The position numbers were made by a program, and so were the translations under genes. This document shows, piece after piece, positions 47,495-57,139 of a DNA stretch of 64,000 nucleotides. The stretch spans positions 594,527 to 658,526 of the forward strand of contig FP929140.1 in the NCBI GenBank assembly GCA_000198515.1, written 5' to 3'. The notes under the pieces were generated by a model. The model was not told the origin of the DNA. It did no database searches and worked only from the letters and a program-made list of their open reading frames with translations. The DNA comes from a gamma proteobacterium HdN1 (GTDB taxonomy: Bacteria > Pseudomonadota > Gammaproteobacteria > Pseudomonadales > Ketobacteraceae). The stretch's first letter is position 1, and each line of letters starts with the position of its first letter.

Positions 47495-47731
47495 ATGGCC
47501 AAGGTTTGTCAGGTGACCGGTAAGCGTCCCATTACTGGGAACAACGTGTCACACGCGAATAGAAAAACGAGACGGCGCTTCGAGCCTAATCTACACCACC
47601 ACCGTATCTGGGTAGAAAGCGAAAAACGCTTTGTTCGCCTGCGCGTGTCCAACCACGGACTGCGTATTATCGACAAAGTAGGTATTGATCAAGTGCTCGC
47701 CGATCTGCGAGTACGTGGCGAGAAAGTGTAA
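47495..47731 (+). CDS. rpmB: 50S ribosomal protein L28
   Basis: The 78-residue protein starts at 47495 with TTGGAGAT upstream. [12 protein letters not shown] and [17 protein letters not shown] are typical. The form has a single Cys and no zinc ribbon. It is followed after 11 bp by rpmG in the classic ribosomal operon. Confidence 0.98.
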   Translation: MAKVCQVTGKRPITGNNVSHANRKTRRRFEPNLHHHRIWVESEKRFVRLRVSNHGLRIIDKVGIDQVLADLRVRGEKV

Positions 47732-47742
47732 GGAGCCTCGAT

Positions 47743-47898
47743 ATGCGTGAGAAAATTCGTCTGATCTCCAGCGCCGGCACTGGCCATTTCTACACTACCG
47801 ACAAAAATAAGCGCAACATGCCTGAAAAAATGGAGATCAAAAAATTTGATCCCGTCGTTCGCAAGCATGTGATCTACAAGGAAGGTAAGATCAAGTAA
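47743..47898 (+). CDS. rpmG: 50S ribosomal protein L33
   Basis: This short gene of 51 codons reads [20 protein letters not shown], continues [12 protein letters not shown] and ends YKEGKIK. AAGGAGC lies upstream of the ATG at 47743. The CxxC zinc motifs are absent, so it is the cysteine-free type that does not depend on zinc. Confidence 0.97.
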   Translation: MREKIRLISSAGTGHFYTTDKNKRNMPEKMEIKKFDPVVRKHVIYKEGKIK

Positions 47899-47925
47899 TT
47901 GGTCGCCTTTTGCGCCGTCTCCGCG

Positions 47926-47953
47926 AAGCCTGCTTCTCAAAAGAAGCGGGCTT
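47926..47953 (+). terminator. Terminator of rpmB-rpmG
   Basis: AAGCCTGCTTCT pairs with AGAAGCGGGCTT (one G-T pair) over a 4-base loop, followed by TTTTCGCTTTTGCTTTT. It lies 28 bp after rpmG. Confidence 0.85.
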
Positions 47954-48018
47954 TTCGCTTTTGCTTTTCGCGAGAATTACCTTTAATCGCTTGCCTGTGC
48001 AATGGACACCAGCTTTAG

Positions 48019-48831
48019 ATGCCAGAACTGCCGGAGGTGGAAACCACGCGCCGAGGAATTTTGCCGCACATCCAAGGCTTACGTGTGCAGCAGGTGATTG
48101 TGCGCCAGCCAAAGCTGCGCTGGCCGGTTTCGCCGGAGCTTGTGCAGCTTGCAGGGGAACCCTTGCGAGACATTGCGCGCCGAGGCAAGTACCTGCTCTT
48201 TTCTTTTGATCGGGGTATCGTACTCGCGCATCTAGGCATGTCAGGCAGCCTGCGGATCTTGGAGTCTGAGAAGCCAGCGGATGCGCACGACCACTTGGAT
48301 TGGGTCTTTGAAAATGGCATCACGCTTCGCTATCACGATCCGCGCCGCTTTGGCGCTTGGCTGTGGTGGGATGGCGAGAGTACAGGCCACCCTCTGCTTG
48401 AGTCGCTAGGCCCAGAACCTCTGGAGCCAGATTTTACTGCCCAGTATTTGTATCGCACCAGCCGAGGGCGTAAAGTCCCGGTAAAAAGCTTTGTAATGAA
48501 CAGCCATGTGGTTGTTGGCGTTGGTAATATCTACGCGAACGAGGCGCTATTTTCTGCCGGTATCTCGCCGCTTCGAGCGGCTGGACGAATCAGTTTGGAG
48601 CGTTATCAGCGTTTAGTTGAGAGTATTCGCAAAATTTTGGAAGATTCGATTCGGCAGGGCGGTACTACTCTGCGTGATTTCGTGGGTGGCGATGGAAAAC
48701 CGGGTTATTTTCAACAAACCTTGCAAGTATACGGCAGAGCCGGCGCACCTTGTCTAAAGTGTGGTGAAAGCTTGTGCGAGATCCGTCTTGGACAACGGAC
48801 TACCGTTTTTTGTAAAGTCTGCCAGACTTGA
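48019..48831 (+). CDS. mutM: Formamidopyrimidine-DNA glycosylase
   Basis: The 270-residue repair enzyme removes 8-oxoguanine and formamidopyrimidines. MPELPEVETT gives the catalytic N-terminal Pro and Glu. The conserved Lys (RGKYLLF), GNIYANEALF helix-two-turn-helix and the C-terminal zinc finger (CLKCGESLCEI and FCKVCQT) are all intact. Order rpmB-rpmG-mutM is the conserved one. Confidence 0.97.
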   Translation: MPELPEVETTRRGILPHIQGLRVQQVIVRQPKLRWPVSPELVQLAGEPLRDIARRGKYLLFSFDRGIVLAHLGMSGSLRILESEKPADAHDHLDWVFENGITLRYHDPRRFGAWLWWDGESTGHPLLESLGPEPLEPDFTAQYLYRTSRGRKVPVKSFVMNSHVVVGVGNIYANEALFSAGISPLRAAGRISLERYQRLVESIRKILEDSIRQGGTTLRDFVGGDGKPGYFQQTLQVYGRAGAPCLKCGESLCEIRLGQRTTVFCKVCQT

Positions 48832-48898
48832 AAGTAGACGACAGGAATTAGGAGCGCGGCGGATCTTGCGCGGTGAATGAACCATAAGAGGGCTGAAC

Positions 48899-49240
48899 AT
48901 GACACGGCTGAACAGGGTAGGGGGAAAGGCAATGGTAAGAAAGGGATTGCTGACAGCATTCGTAGCGTTGTTAGTGTCGATGCCTGGTTGGGCAAATGCC
49001 GCTGCGGTGGCCGATCGCCCAAGCGGGCTTGAGATGACTGCGGATTTGGTTCTTGCGCGGCCGTTATTGCTTGTGAGTACGGTGGCGGGCGCTGGGCTTT
49101 TTGTGATTTCTGCGCCGTTTTCTGCGCTAGGTGGGAATATCGGTGAAGCTGGAAACACGCTGGTTGCTACACCTTTCAAAGCAACGTTCTTGCGCTGCCT
49201 AGGCTGCTCCATCCGACAAACGCAAGACCCGATGCAATAG
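48899..49240 (+). CDS. Small exported/membrane protein, unknown
   Basis: The 113-residue protein (or 102 if the ATG at 48932 is used) has a signal-like segment (GLLTAFVALLVSMPGWANAA) and a second hydrophobic stretch (PLLLVSTVAGAGLFVISAPF). The C-terminus has two Cys (LRCLGCS). Similar small proteins occur in pseudomonads under misleading transporter names. The function is unknown. Confidence 0.75.
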   Translation: MTRLNRVGGKAMVRKGLLTAFVALLVSMPGWANAAAVADRPSGLEMTADLVLARPLLLVSTVAGAGLFVISAPFSALGGNIGEAGNTLVATPFKATFLRCLGCSIRQTQDPMQ

Positions 49241-49334
49241 AAATACGCTAGAGACAAAGGCCCTTCGATTTCTTGGTGTGCCATACGATGGGATTATCGG
49301 TGCTGGCGTTAACGGAAACACCAGCGCCGTTGCT

Positions 49335-51155
49335 CTAGCGTTTTTCTACGACAACAGCCTCTCCTATTCCGCGTCGATCGGCAGCTGCAGTGAGACGATC
49401 GGTGTCTCGTTGCCAAAGCACTGCCTGCATATTTCCGTACGCGCGTTTTGTGCTGCGTAAACTGTGACCACGTGCCTTTAAGCTCGCGAGAGTCGCAGCG
49501 TCGAAGGCGTCGGGCTCGAACTGGATTTCATCAGGCAGGTATTGATGGTGGAATCGCGGTACATTAACCCAGTCCTGCACTGGAGCACCTTGTAGGGCCT
49601 GCAAGAGCCCTAAAAACACCATGCTAATGATACGGCTGCCGCCCGGAGTTCCTAGGGCTGCGAAGTAATGCTGGCCGTCACGCTCAAACTCTAAAAAACT
49701 CGGCGTCATGCTGGAGAGCGGGCGCTTTCCGGGGGCGACGGCATTGGCTTCCGAGCCCACCAAACCGTAGGCGTTGGGCACTCCGATATGGGCCGAAAAA
49801 TCGTCCATTTCGTTATTCAATAACACTCCAGTGCCTTCGGCTGTGTAGGCGGAGCCAAACGGCAGATTGATGGAAAGTGTCGCTGCAACGCTATTGCCTT
49901 GGGCGTCGATAATGGAAAAATGGGTTGTGTGCGTTCCAGAAGAGAGCTCTAAGCGCCTGCCGAGCGCAAGGCTCGACGTGGCTTCTTGCATCTGGATCGA
50001 GCTTGCAAGCTTGCTCGCGTGTGCTTGGCTCAAGAGCGTAGCGAGAGGGATGTGCACAAAGTCTGGGTCACCTAGGTATTCGGCGCGGTCACGATAGGCG
50101 CGCCGCATAACTTCTATGAGTAGGTGGGTTTGATCCGCGCGGTTGAGGCCCGCCCAAGGAAATTCGTTAAGCATATTGAACATTTCAGCCAGCGCGACGC
50201 CGCCAGATGAGGGTGGTGGTGCTGTGATCAGATGAGCCTTCACAGGTTCTGCACCTTGATTTGCACGCAACTGGATGCTCACTCGAATGGGGTCACGTTC
50301 CACCACTTGGTAGCCGTAGAGGTCGGCAAGCTGCCAATCGCCGCCGTTCTGGTTCACGCCCTTGACGAGCTGTTCTGCGACTGGGCCACGGTAGAAACCG
50401 TCGTGGCCTTCATGGGCGAGGTGTTTTAGTGTTTCGGCCAATTCCGGTTGGCGTATGAGTGTGCCGAGTTGAACGCCGTGGCCGTCGTTAAGAAAAATGC
50501 GCTTGCTTTCCGGGTAGCGTGCCAGTACATCGCGGCGCATTTCAAGCAGGTTGAGGTAGATGTGGTTGGCGGGAAACCCATTCTGGGCGAGCGCAATCGC
50601 AGGGGCGAGAGAGCGCTCTAGCGGCAAGCGCCCGTAGTTTTGGGCAATGTGGGCAAATGCGGCTGCTTGGCCCGGAATCCCAGCAGCAAATGGCCCGTTG
50701 ATTGACGCGCCTTCCCGAAGCTTGCCGGTCGCAAGATCCATATACATATCGCGGCTTGCGGAGAGTGGCGCTTTCTCGCGGGCATCCACCATTACATCGC
50801 GGTTTTGCTGCGCATTGTGAAGGAGCCAGAAGCCGCCACCCCCCATTCCTGCGCTATAGGGTTCCACCACCGCGAGTGCAGCGGCTACGGCAATGGCTGC
50901 ATCGAATGCGTTTCCGCCCTGTTCCAGAACCGCCTGCCCTGCTTGGGTTGCGGAAGGGTGGGCACTACTGATCGCGTAACCTGAGGGCGTGATTGACGCG
51001 CTGTTTTCAGCAATCTCTGGTTGCGTGCAAGCGCCCAGAACGAACAGCAGTAAAACGCCGCCTAGCCATTTTTCGGTGCGTGCAGAGCGTAACTGTGCAA
51101 ATCGCAAAAACGATGCAAGACGCGCCCCGTTAGAACGCGGTGGGTGGGTGGGCAT
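49335..51155 (-). CDS. ggt: Gamma-glutamyltransferase, predicted lipoprotein
   Basis: The 606-residue enzyme hydrolyses or transfers the gamma-glutamyl group of glutathione in the periplasm. The N-terminal signal ends in a lipobox VLGAC (Cys43), so it is membrane-tethered. The nucleophile Thr lies in the THTTHFSIIDAQGNSVAATL block (about residue 410), where the precursor cleaves itself into two subunits. PLSSMTPSFL and GTPGGSRIIS are the usual substrate-site motifs. It follows coaD by 11 bp and is probably cotranscribed with it. Confidence 0.94.
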   Translation of the reverse strand: MPTHPPRSNGARLASFLRFAQLRSARTEKWLGGVLLLFVLGACTQPEIAENSASITPSGYAISSAHPSATQAGQAVLEQGGNAFDAAIAVAAALAVVEPYSAGMGGGGFWLLHNAQQNRDVMVDAREKAPLSASRDMYMDLATGKLREGASINGPFAAGIPGQAAAFAHIAQNYGRLPLERSLAPAIALAQNGFPANHIYLNLLEMRRDVLARYPESKRIFLNDGHGVQLGTLIRQPELAETLKHLAHEGHDGFYRGPVAEQLVKGVNQNGGDWQLADLYGYQVVERDPIRVSIQLRANQGAEPVKAHLITAPPPSSGGVALAEMFNMLNEFPWAGLNRADQTHLLIEVMRRAYRDRAEYLGDPDFVHIPLATLLSQAHASKLASSIQMQEATSSLALGRRLELSSGTHTTHFSIIDAQGNSVAATLSINLPFGSAYTAEGTGVLLNNEMDDFSAHIGVPNAYGLVGSEANAVAPGKRPLSSMTPSFLEFERDGQHYFAALGTPGGSRIISMVFLGLLQALQGAPVQDWVNVPRFHHQYLPDEIQFEPDAFDAATLASLKARGHSLRSTKRAYGNMQAVLWQRDTDRLTAAADRRGIGEAVVVEKR

Positions 51156-51166
51156 GAATGAGTTCC

Positions 51167-51673
<507 letters not shown>

Positions 51674-51743
51674 TTACGAAGTTTTTTGTTCGAGGGATAC
51701 ATTCGTACGGTTGTGAGCCGTTGGCAAGTAATGGTACTGAAAA

Positions 51744-51767
51744 CCTGGCACAAATGCATGTGCCAGG
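51744..51767. terminator. Hairpin downstream of the histone-H1-like gene
   Basis: CCTGGCAC and GTGCCAGG form a perfect 8-bp stem with an 8-base loop; outer bases GAAAACC...GGTTTTC can extend it with an internal bulge. The minus strand ends in GGTTTTC, so it may terminate the gene ending at 51835. Confidence 0.6.
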
Positions 51768-51834
51768 CGTAGGTTTTCTGGGTAGGTCTTTTGTGTGTGG
51801 CGTGATGCTTAGGGTTTGGTTGCTCCTTTTGCGG

Positions 51835-52761
51835 TCACTTTTTCTTGGCGGCAGGTTTCTTGGCAGCTGTTGCTGTTGCGCTGACTGAAGTTTTATTCGC
51901 AAGCTTGGCTACGGTTTTTGGTTTGCTTGCTTTTGCCTTACTTGTGGCGCCTTTAGCCTTTGCGGGCTTCTTGGTAGAAGGCTTCTTCGCAGCAGGTTGT
52001 GCCTTAGTAAGTTTGGCTGCCGATGGCTTGGCAGAAGACACTTTTGTGGATTTCGCGGGTTTTTTCGCTGCTGATGCGTTTGCTTTTGCTTTTGCCGCTT
52101 TCCCTTTTGTAACCTTTGCTTGCGTGGCAACGGCTTTTACAGACGTAGCTTTGCTGGCAGTTTTCTTTGCGGCGACTTTGCGCGCTGCGGGCTTAGCAGC
52201 GGCTTTTTTTGCAGGTGCACTTACCTTTGGCGCGCCTGATTTTTGAGGCGCTGCCTTGCTTGAAACCAATCTCAACTTTGCGGGGCTTCGAGCCGTGCTG
52301 CCGCCAAGGGATTTTTGGTGCAGTGCCAACGAGCCGAGCATTTTTACGCGTACGGGAGAGCTTTTATCAAGCTTGTTCCATTCGCAAATCTTTTCCACTG
52401 CGAGCGTAAAAGCCTGCTCGAAGCCATGCTTGTCGATGGATACGTTGCTGAAAAAAGGTTTGTTTCGGTTGGGTACTTTGATGCGCAGTGTAATTTCGTT
52501 GCTTGGTCTGCGACCGTCTCGGTGTCTTGTGACGACGCGCAGGCCAACGATGGTGCCATCTTCATGAAAGTATCGATCCCCGCTAAGCTCTTGTTCTTGC
52601 AGGTAGGCTTTTTGCTGTTCCAATAGTTGACGGTCAATTTTTTCCGCTTCTTTCAGCGCGGCTTTGAGGCTTTTCTTAATTGGAACATAGATTTGAGTTT
52701 CTTCTTTGTTCCAAGCACGAGTAACGCGAACATATTTGTCGTTGAATACTGTAACGCCCAT
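51835..52761 (-). CDS. Histone-H1-like protein with a folded N-terminal domain
   Basis: The 308-residue protein has two parts. Residues 1-140 look folded: NDKYVRVTRAWNKEETQIYV, SGDRYFHEDGTIVGLRVVTR and NKPFFSNVSIDKHGFEQAFT. The rest is a repetitive Lys/Ala/Pro/Ser/Thr tail (units such as AAKPAARKVAAKK and KKPSTKKPAKAK) that resembles eukaryotic histone H1 and Pseudomonas AlgP/AlgR3. The tail should bind DNA non-specifically. The N-terminal domain is not one I can name; its strand-rich look suggests an AP2-like DNA- or nucleic-acid-binding fold (inference). The gene stands alone. Confidence 0.85.
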   Translation of the reverse strand: MGVTVFNDKYVRVTRAWNKEETQIYVPIKKSLKAALKEAEKIDRQLLEQQKAYLQEQELSGDRYFHEDGTIVGLRVVTRHRDGRRPSNEITLRIKVPNRNKPFFSNVSIDKHGFEQAFTLAVEKICEWNKLDKSSPVRVKMLGSLALHQKSLGGSTARSPAKLRLVSSKAAPQKSGAPKVSAPAKKAAAKPAARKVAAKKTASKATSVKAVATQAKVTKGKAAKAKANASAAKKPAKSTKVSSAKPSAAKLTKAQPAAKKPSTKKPAKAKGATSKAKASKPKTVAKLANKTSVSATATAAKKPAAKKK

Positions 52762-53126
52762 AATGTACTCACTAGTTTTGTAACGTAGAATTTGAGAGGC
52801 AGACCAAGGTAAGGATAGCTAATTTTTTGAGATTGCAATGCGCGCGCTGTGGGCAATTGGGCCTGTCGGTGCCGTGGTTTTTAGAAACGCGCAGCATGCG
52901 TGGCGTAGTTTTGAGGCGCAAGTGATTGAACTATAATGAACAACCGATCAGCGTTTGCGGCTGGCGGCGGTTCTTGGCGTGAGCATCTTGTAATTAGTAT
53001 TTTTTGTAAGCGTGATGCGTGTCACAAAACGCTTTGGGTGCGTGGCCCTTAGGTAAGATACGACAGTTTTATGCCCTACAGTTGAAGTGTTGCAGTTAGT
53101 GTATTGATTTTTTTGGCATCCGACTT
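52762..53126. other. Non-coding gap
   Basis: This 365-bp stretch contains only short open frames (the longest overlaps the Nudix gene in another frame). I see no RNA gene or repeat. It probably holds the promoter of the histone-H1-like gene on its left and the 3' trailer of the Nudix gene on its right. Confidence 0.5.
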
Positions 53127-53687
53127 TTAACCGGCCGGTGTGAACAAGTTTGGATGGGTCTTTTGCAGGCTGCGAATCATCAGCAGGCTCAAGCCCCAGA
53201 TCGGTTTGTCTTGGTAGTAATAACAGGGAAGGTTGAGTGTAAAGTGGCCAATCGCCCACGGGAACTGGGTTGCGGGTTGGGAAAATATCTGGGAGGGAAT
53301 CCATAGCCCAGAGCGCGCCTCATGGTTGATCCGCAACGGCGGCGCATAGGGCAGCTCAAATAGAAACGGCGTTACGATTTGAGGGCGCCAAGATTGATGG
53401 CTGCGGGTAATGAGTTCCGACAGTGTGCTGACTCGGGTTGCAATTGGCGCAGGGTCAATTCCAACCTCTTCATCCGCTTCACGGCAGGCAGTGTGAAGGA
53501 GGTCGCTATCTTCGTCAGATTGCCGCCCTCCTGGGAACGCCATCTGCCCCGACCAAGGATCTCCCTTGCGCTTTGCGCGTTGTATCATCAGCAAATGCGG
53601 TATTCCGTTCACGTTGCTAGACATGATGGAAACCGCAGATCGGTTGCAGAATTGGCCCAAGGGAATTTTGCGGGGCGAGGTGGCCAT
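53127..53687 (-). CDS. Nudix hydrolase, CoA pyrophosphatase-like
   Basis: The 186-residue protein has the variant Nudix box FPGGRQSDEDSDLLHTACRE followed by ADEEVG, with the longer spacing typical of the NudL/PCD1 CoA-pyrophosphatase group. RSAVSIM and PFLFELPYAPP match conserved flanks. It probably hydrolyses CoA or acyl-CoA to phosphopantetheine and ADP. It starts 11 bp after the aldehyde dehydrogenase gene on the same strand. Confidence 0.88.
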   Translation of the reverse strand: MATSPRKIPLGQFCNRSAVSIMSSNVNGIPHLLMIQRAKRKGDPWSGQMAFPGGRQSDEDSDLLHTACREADEEVGIDPAPIATRVSTLSELITRSHQSWRPQIVTPFLFELPYAPPLRINHEARSGLWIPSQIFSQPATQFPWAIGHFTLNLPCYYYQDKPIWGLSLLMIRSLQKTHPNLFTPAG

Positions 53688-53698
53688 AAGGTGCTCGA

Positions 53699-55147
53699 TT
53701 ACTTCAAAAAGAATCCAAACAGCAATTTATGAATACGGCGATCCCAAGGTGGGAACATAAAACGTGTGGCGTTGAACTTGCCTTTTTCTACCACGCCCTT
53801 GGCCTTGCTGAAGGTAAGAAAGCCTTCACGCCCGTGATAATGGCCCATGCCAGAAGCGCCGGCTCCACCAAACGGAAGATCGTCTGCTGCGACATGGCTT
53901 AAGGTATCGTTGATACACATGCCGCCTGAATGGGTATGTTCGGTAACGTGGCGGCTGCGCTCAGCGTTAAAATCAAAATAATACAGTGCGAGCGGGCGTG
54001 GGCGTTCGTTGATATAAGCAATCGCGTCCTCCAATGTATCGTAGGGTTTGACGATCAGCAGCGGGCCGAAGATTTCGTCCTGTTCGATCTGCATTTCAGG
54101 AGTGCTGTCTAGCACTAACGTAAATGGGATTTTGCGCGTTCCAGTGAGATCTTCGCTCTTAGGGTTGATGGGAATGATTTTCGCGCCTTTTTCTTTTGCG
54201 TTTTGCAGGTAGCCTTGTAGGCGATTGAATTGGCGGTCATTTACGATGCTGGTGAAGTCGTTATTGTCGCGGATTGTGGGGTACCAAGTGCTTGCCACTT
54301 GGGAGAAGCTCGTCACGAACTCGTCCACGCGCTGCCGTGGCACCATTACATAATCGGGCGCTACGCAGGTTTGACCTGCATTTAGGCATTTGCCGAAGGC
54401 GATGCGTTCTGCGGCCTCTTGCATAGGAAAAGATTCGTGGATAATGGCAGGTGATTTTCCGCCAAGCTCCAACGTTACCGGAGTGAGATTGTCGGCAGCG
54501 GCGCGCATTACGTGCTTACCAACGGCGGTCGAGCCGGTGAACAGCAAGTGGTCGAAGGGTAATTTAGAGAATGCTACGCCTACGTCGGCCTCGCCAGTGA
54601 TCACAGCGACATGATCTTCAGGATAGATTTCCTGGATCATGGTCTTGAACGCATCGGCAGTAGCTGGTGTGTATTCAGACATTTTAATCATTGCGCGGTT
54701 ACCGGCAGAAAGTGCCGACAGCAAAGGGCCTAGCGCAAGGAATAGAGGGTAGTTCCACGGTACGATGATCCCTACCACACCGACAGGCTGGTATACGACG
54801 CGCACTTTTGCGGGGGCAAGCAGAAGCCCTGCGCTGCGTTTCTCGGTGCGCATCCATTTACGAACGTTGCGCGCGTGGTATTTGATTGCCTCCATTGTGG
54901 TGAGCATTTCGGCAAATTTGGTTTCTGATGCGCAGCGGTTGCCGAAGTCTTGGCTCACTGCCGCAATCAGGCGATCCATGTGCTTAAGCAGGGCGGGGCG
55001 CAGGCGTTGAATGTGCTCAATGCGTTCTGCTGCATCAGGCATCGGATGGGCGTGAAAAGCGCGGCGCTGGTTTTCGAAGATCTGTTGGAGCTGGGTGGTC
55101 TGACGGGTTGGCATGTGGTCGGCGAGTACCGATACCTTCGTAGTCAT
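53699..55147 (-). CDS. Coniferyl-aldehyde-dehydrogenase-like enzyme
   Basis: The 482-residue NAD(P)-dependent aldehyde dehydrogenase has the catalytic Cys in NAGQTCVAPDYV (about residue 257), the Glu in TLELGGKSP and the coenzyme motif FTGSTAVGKHVM. The C-terminal FPPWDRRIHKLLFG is typical of the CalB/fatty-aldehyde subgroup that ends in a hydrophobic tail. Likely substrates are aromatic or long-chain aldehydes; the exact one is not clear. A near-palindrome lies upstream at 55295-55324. Confidence 0.9.
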   Translation of the reverse strand: MTTKVSVLADHMPTRQTTQLQQIFENQRRAFHAHPMPDAAERIEHIQRLRPALLKHMDRLIAAVSQDFGNRCASETKFAEMLTTMEAIKYHARNVRKWMRTEKRSAGLLLAPAKVRVVYQPVGVVGIIVPWNYPLFLALGPLLSALSAGNRAMIKMSEYTPATADAFKTMIQEIYPEDHVAVITGEADVGVAFSKLPFDHLLFTGSTAVGKHVMRAAADNLTPVTLELGGKSPAIIHESFPMQEAAERIAFGKCLNAGQTCVAPDYVMVPRQRVDEFVTSFSQVASTWYPTIRDNNDFTSIVNDRQFNRLQGYLQNAKEKGAKIIPINPKSEDLTGTRKIPFTLVLDSTPEMQIEQDEIFGPLLIVKPYDTLEDAIAYINERPRPLALYYFDFNAERSRHVTEHTHSGGMCINDTLSHVAADDLPFGGAGASGMGHYHGREGFLTFSKAKGVVEKGKFNATRFMFPPWDRRIHKLLFGFFLK

Positions 55148-55294
55148 GATGTTGTCCTCGGCGGGGTCATGGTATGCAAACTGATTGGGTCGAGCTCGGC
55201 TGGATGGGCGAGATTAATGGGGTGAGTGCAGCGCAGTTGGCTGGGTACAGCTAAAGCGTTGGATTCCCGAGTATCAAAGGTTTTGCAGGTATAC

Positions 55295-55324
55295 GTCAAC
55301 TGCCTGTGCATACAGACAGCTGAC
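55295..55324. promoter_or_regulatory. Near-perfect palindrome upstream of the aldehyde dehydrogenase
   Basis: GTCAACTGCCTGT and ACAGACAGCTGAC are complementary at 11 of 13 positions with a 4-base loop. It lies about 150 bp upstream of the start at 55147 and may be an operator or a stem-loop. Confidence 0.4.
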
Positions 55325-55377
55325 GGTGCATCCAATCAGAGTACACTTTCGGGGCGGGCGTGGGAATGGGAGGGATG

Positions 55378-55809
55378 TTAAGGGATCTGGAGTACAGCCT
55401 TCACTCCCGTGGCTGAAGGGGCTGTTGTTACATAGCCGATTACGTTGGGATTTTTTTCGACAAGCTCTAGCATGGTCGCTTGGCCATCGACTTCTTTCGG
55501 TGGTTGCCCGCTGCCCGTGAATACTTGGCGTGCCCAGTAGGAATTCACTTGCGCGGTAGACTTTCCAGTCACCTTTTTGTAGAACTCATCGCGCTCTGGG
55601 CCTTTCTTAAGATCAAGAGGTACAGCCTGCGCGCCGTTTGGAAAGTTGTGCATCTTCCCTAAGAAAATTTTCTCGGCATGATCTTTGGAAAGTTCGGTAA
55701 TCCCGCTTTGCGCGCTGACGATTACAAACACCTCTGCATTTGCAGCAGAAGGGCTGGCGAATTGGAGAGCTGGGCATAGTAAGGCGAAGGATAAGATCGG
55801 TAGTTTCAT
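55378..55809 (-). CDS. Small PstS-like phosphate-binding-type protein
   Basis: The 143-residue exported protein (signal MKLPILSFALLCPALQFASP, cut after ANA) resembles the short PstS-like proteins found beside porins. It has VIVSAQSGITELSKDHAEKI, FLGKMHNFPNGAQAVPLDL and QVNSYWARQVFTGSGQPP. It is far shorter than a true PstS (about 320 residues), so transport activity is uncertain. It starts at 55809, 11 bp after the porin stop, with GAGGG upstream; 9 further in-frame residues are possible. Confidence 0.82.
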   Translation of the reverse strand: MKLPILSFALLCPALQFASPSAANAEVFVIVSAQSGITELSKDHAEKIFLGKMHNFPNGAQAVPLDLKKGPERDEFYKKVTGKSTAQVNSYWARQVFTGSGQPPKEVDGQATMLELVEKNPNVIGYVTTAPSATGVKAVLQIP

Positions 55810-55819
55810 AGCAGAGCCC

Positions 55820-57139
55820 TCAGAAAATATAATCAACGGAAGCGCTGATAACAGAGATATTGCGTTTCTTTGCTATGAACCCTGGTGTCGCGTTGGTAAA
55901 TATACCCTGCGAGCGTTCAGGTTTGCGGATGTAGTCTCCTTGTGCCTTCAGCGCAACATTGGGCAGCGCGTCCCAACGCACGCCCGCGGTAATCGTGTTT
56001 TCGTTGACGCTTTTCATAAAGCCAGAAGCGAATGCGTTCACGGTGAGCGCAGGAATAAGTAATGAGGGATCTACACTGGCAACATCAATGGCGGGCAAGT
56101 GGTAGTTTTCCGTCACACGCAGTTTGGAGTAAGAAATATAGGGAGTGAACTCTTCAATGCGGTATCCTGCCATAAAATACCAAGAGTCAAGATCTTGGTA
56201 GACGTTGCTATCGGCTTTCGAAATTACGTACTCCGCTTGGACTAAATACTGGTCGCGGTCAAATGCGTAGCCAAACGTTAGAAAACTTGCATCGACTTTG
56301 TCCGTCTTTAAATGATTCCGAAGCGCTCCCGCTTGGGAAACTTGGCCGTTGGATAACGCATCTAGCGCGTTATCCATCAACGTATACACATCAACATCTG
56401 CGTTGATCTTAAATTTTGCGCACGCTGCACGAAAAGTATTGTCACTGATTTCTGCAGCGATCGTTGCCAAGGCCAGATCAAACTCGAACTTGTAAGTGCT
56501 GGTGCTGCTTAGACCGTCAGCGTTTGTCGTCACTGACTGCACATCCATTTTGCGCTTGCCGCCAAGCAGCTTTGCTGTCAGCGTTGCGTCTCCAATAGGT
56601 GCTTGATAACCAAGGTCAAGGCCGTCAAGATAGGTGAGTGAGTTTACATAATAGACTTCTTGCGGCGCTCGCAGTTGCGTCAGAGAGTAGCCAACGTTTT
56701 GATACTCAGAATTCATCAGCATGGGAGTCTGGACACGCCCAACCCGCGCATAGAACCCCGGGGCAATCTGATAACGCAGGTTTAACCACTCAAAATCAAC
56801 GCTGGAGGTCGTATCTTCGCGTTGGCGTGCAAGTACTTGTACCGTAGACGTAAGCCCTTTTGCCAATGTCGCGTCTGCCTGTACCGCAAATTTGCTGTCT
56901 GTAATGGTGCTGTAGTTATCTGAGCGGGCGGTACCGGTGCGCTGATCTTGGGCCGTTCGGAAATCTGCTTGATCGCTGTTGCTGTGCGCGATCCCCACAG
57001 TCCCAAAGCCAGAAAAGCGAACGGGGCCATCGTCGGCTTGGGCCGGTGTGACGAGTGCAATAAGGCTGGCCCCCACGATGAATGCGTGTGATAGCGCGCC
57101 CTCGAACTTTGGGATGCGCTTAGCGGTTTTTGTTTTCAT
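55820..57139 (-). CDS. Outer-membrane porin-like protein
   Basis: The 439-residue protein has a signal peptide ending TPAQA, many alternating beta strands (YQIAPGFYARVGRVQTPML, TPYISYSKLRVTENYHLP) and a C-terminal Phe (SASVDYIF), all typical of an outer-membrane beta barrel. A two-Cys loop (AACAKF is one) is unusual. It is cotranscribed with the PstS-like protein. The solute is unknown. Confidence 0.88.
   Translation of the reverse strand: MKTKTAKRIPKFEGALSHAFIVGASLIALVTPAQADDGPVRFSGFGTVGIAHSNSDQADFRTAQDQRTGTARSDNYSTITDSKFAVQADATLAKGLTSTVQVLARQREDTTSSVDFEWLNLRYQIAPGFYARVGRVQTPMLMNSEYQNVGYSLTQLRAPQEVYYVNSLTYLDGLDLGYQAPIGDATLTAKLLGGKRKMDVQSVTTNADGLSSTSTYKFEFDLALATIAAEISDNTFRAACAKFKINADVDVYTLMDNALDALSNGQVSQAGALRNHLKTDKVDASFLTFGYAFDRDQYLVQAEYVISKADSNVYQDLDSWYFMAGYRIEEFTPYISYSKLRVTENYHLPAIDVASVDPSLLIPALTVNAFASGFMKSVNENTITAGVRWDALPNVALKAQGDYIRKPERSQGIFTNATPGFIAKKRNISVISASVDYIF

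Noticed and set aside
52948..53304. 118-codon minus-strand frame overlapping the Nudix gene
   Set aside because: It overlaps the Nudix gene in another frame, has no ribosome site and shows no domain.
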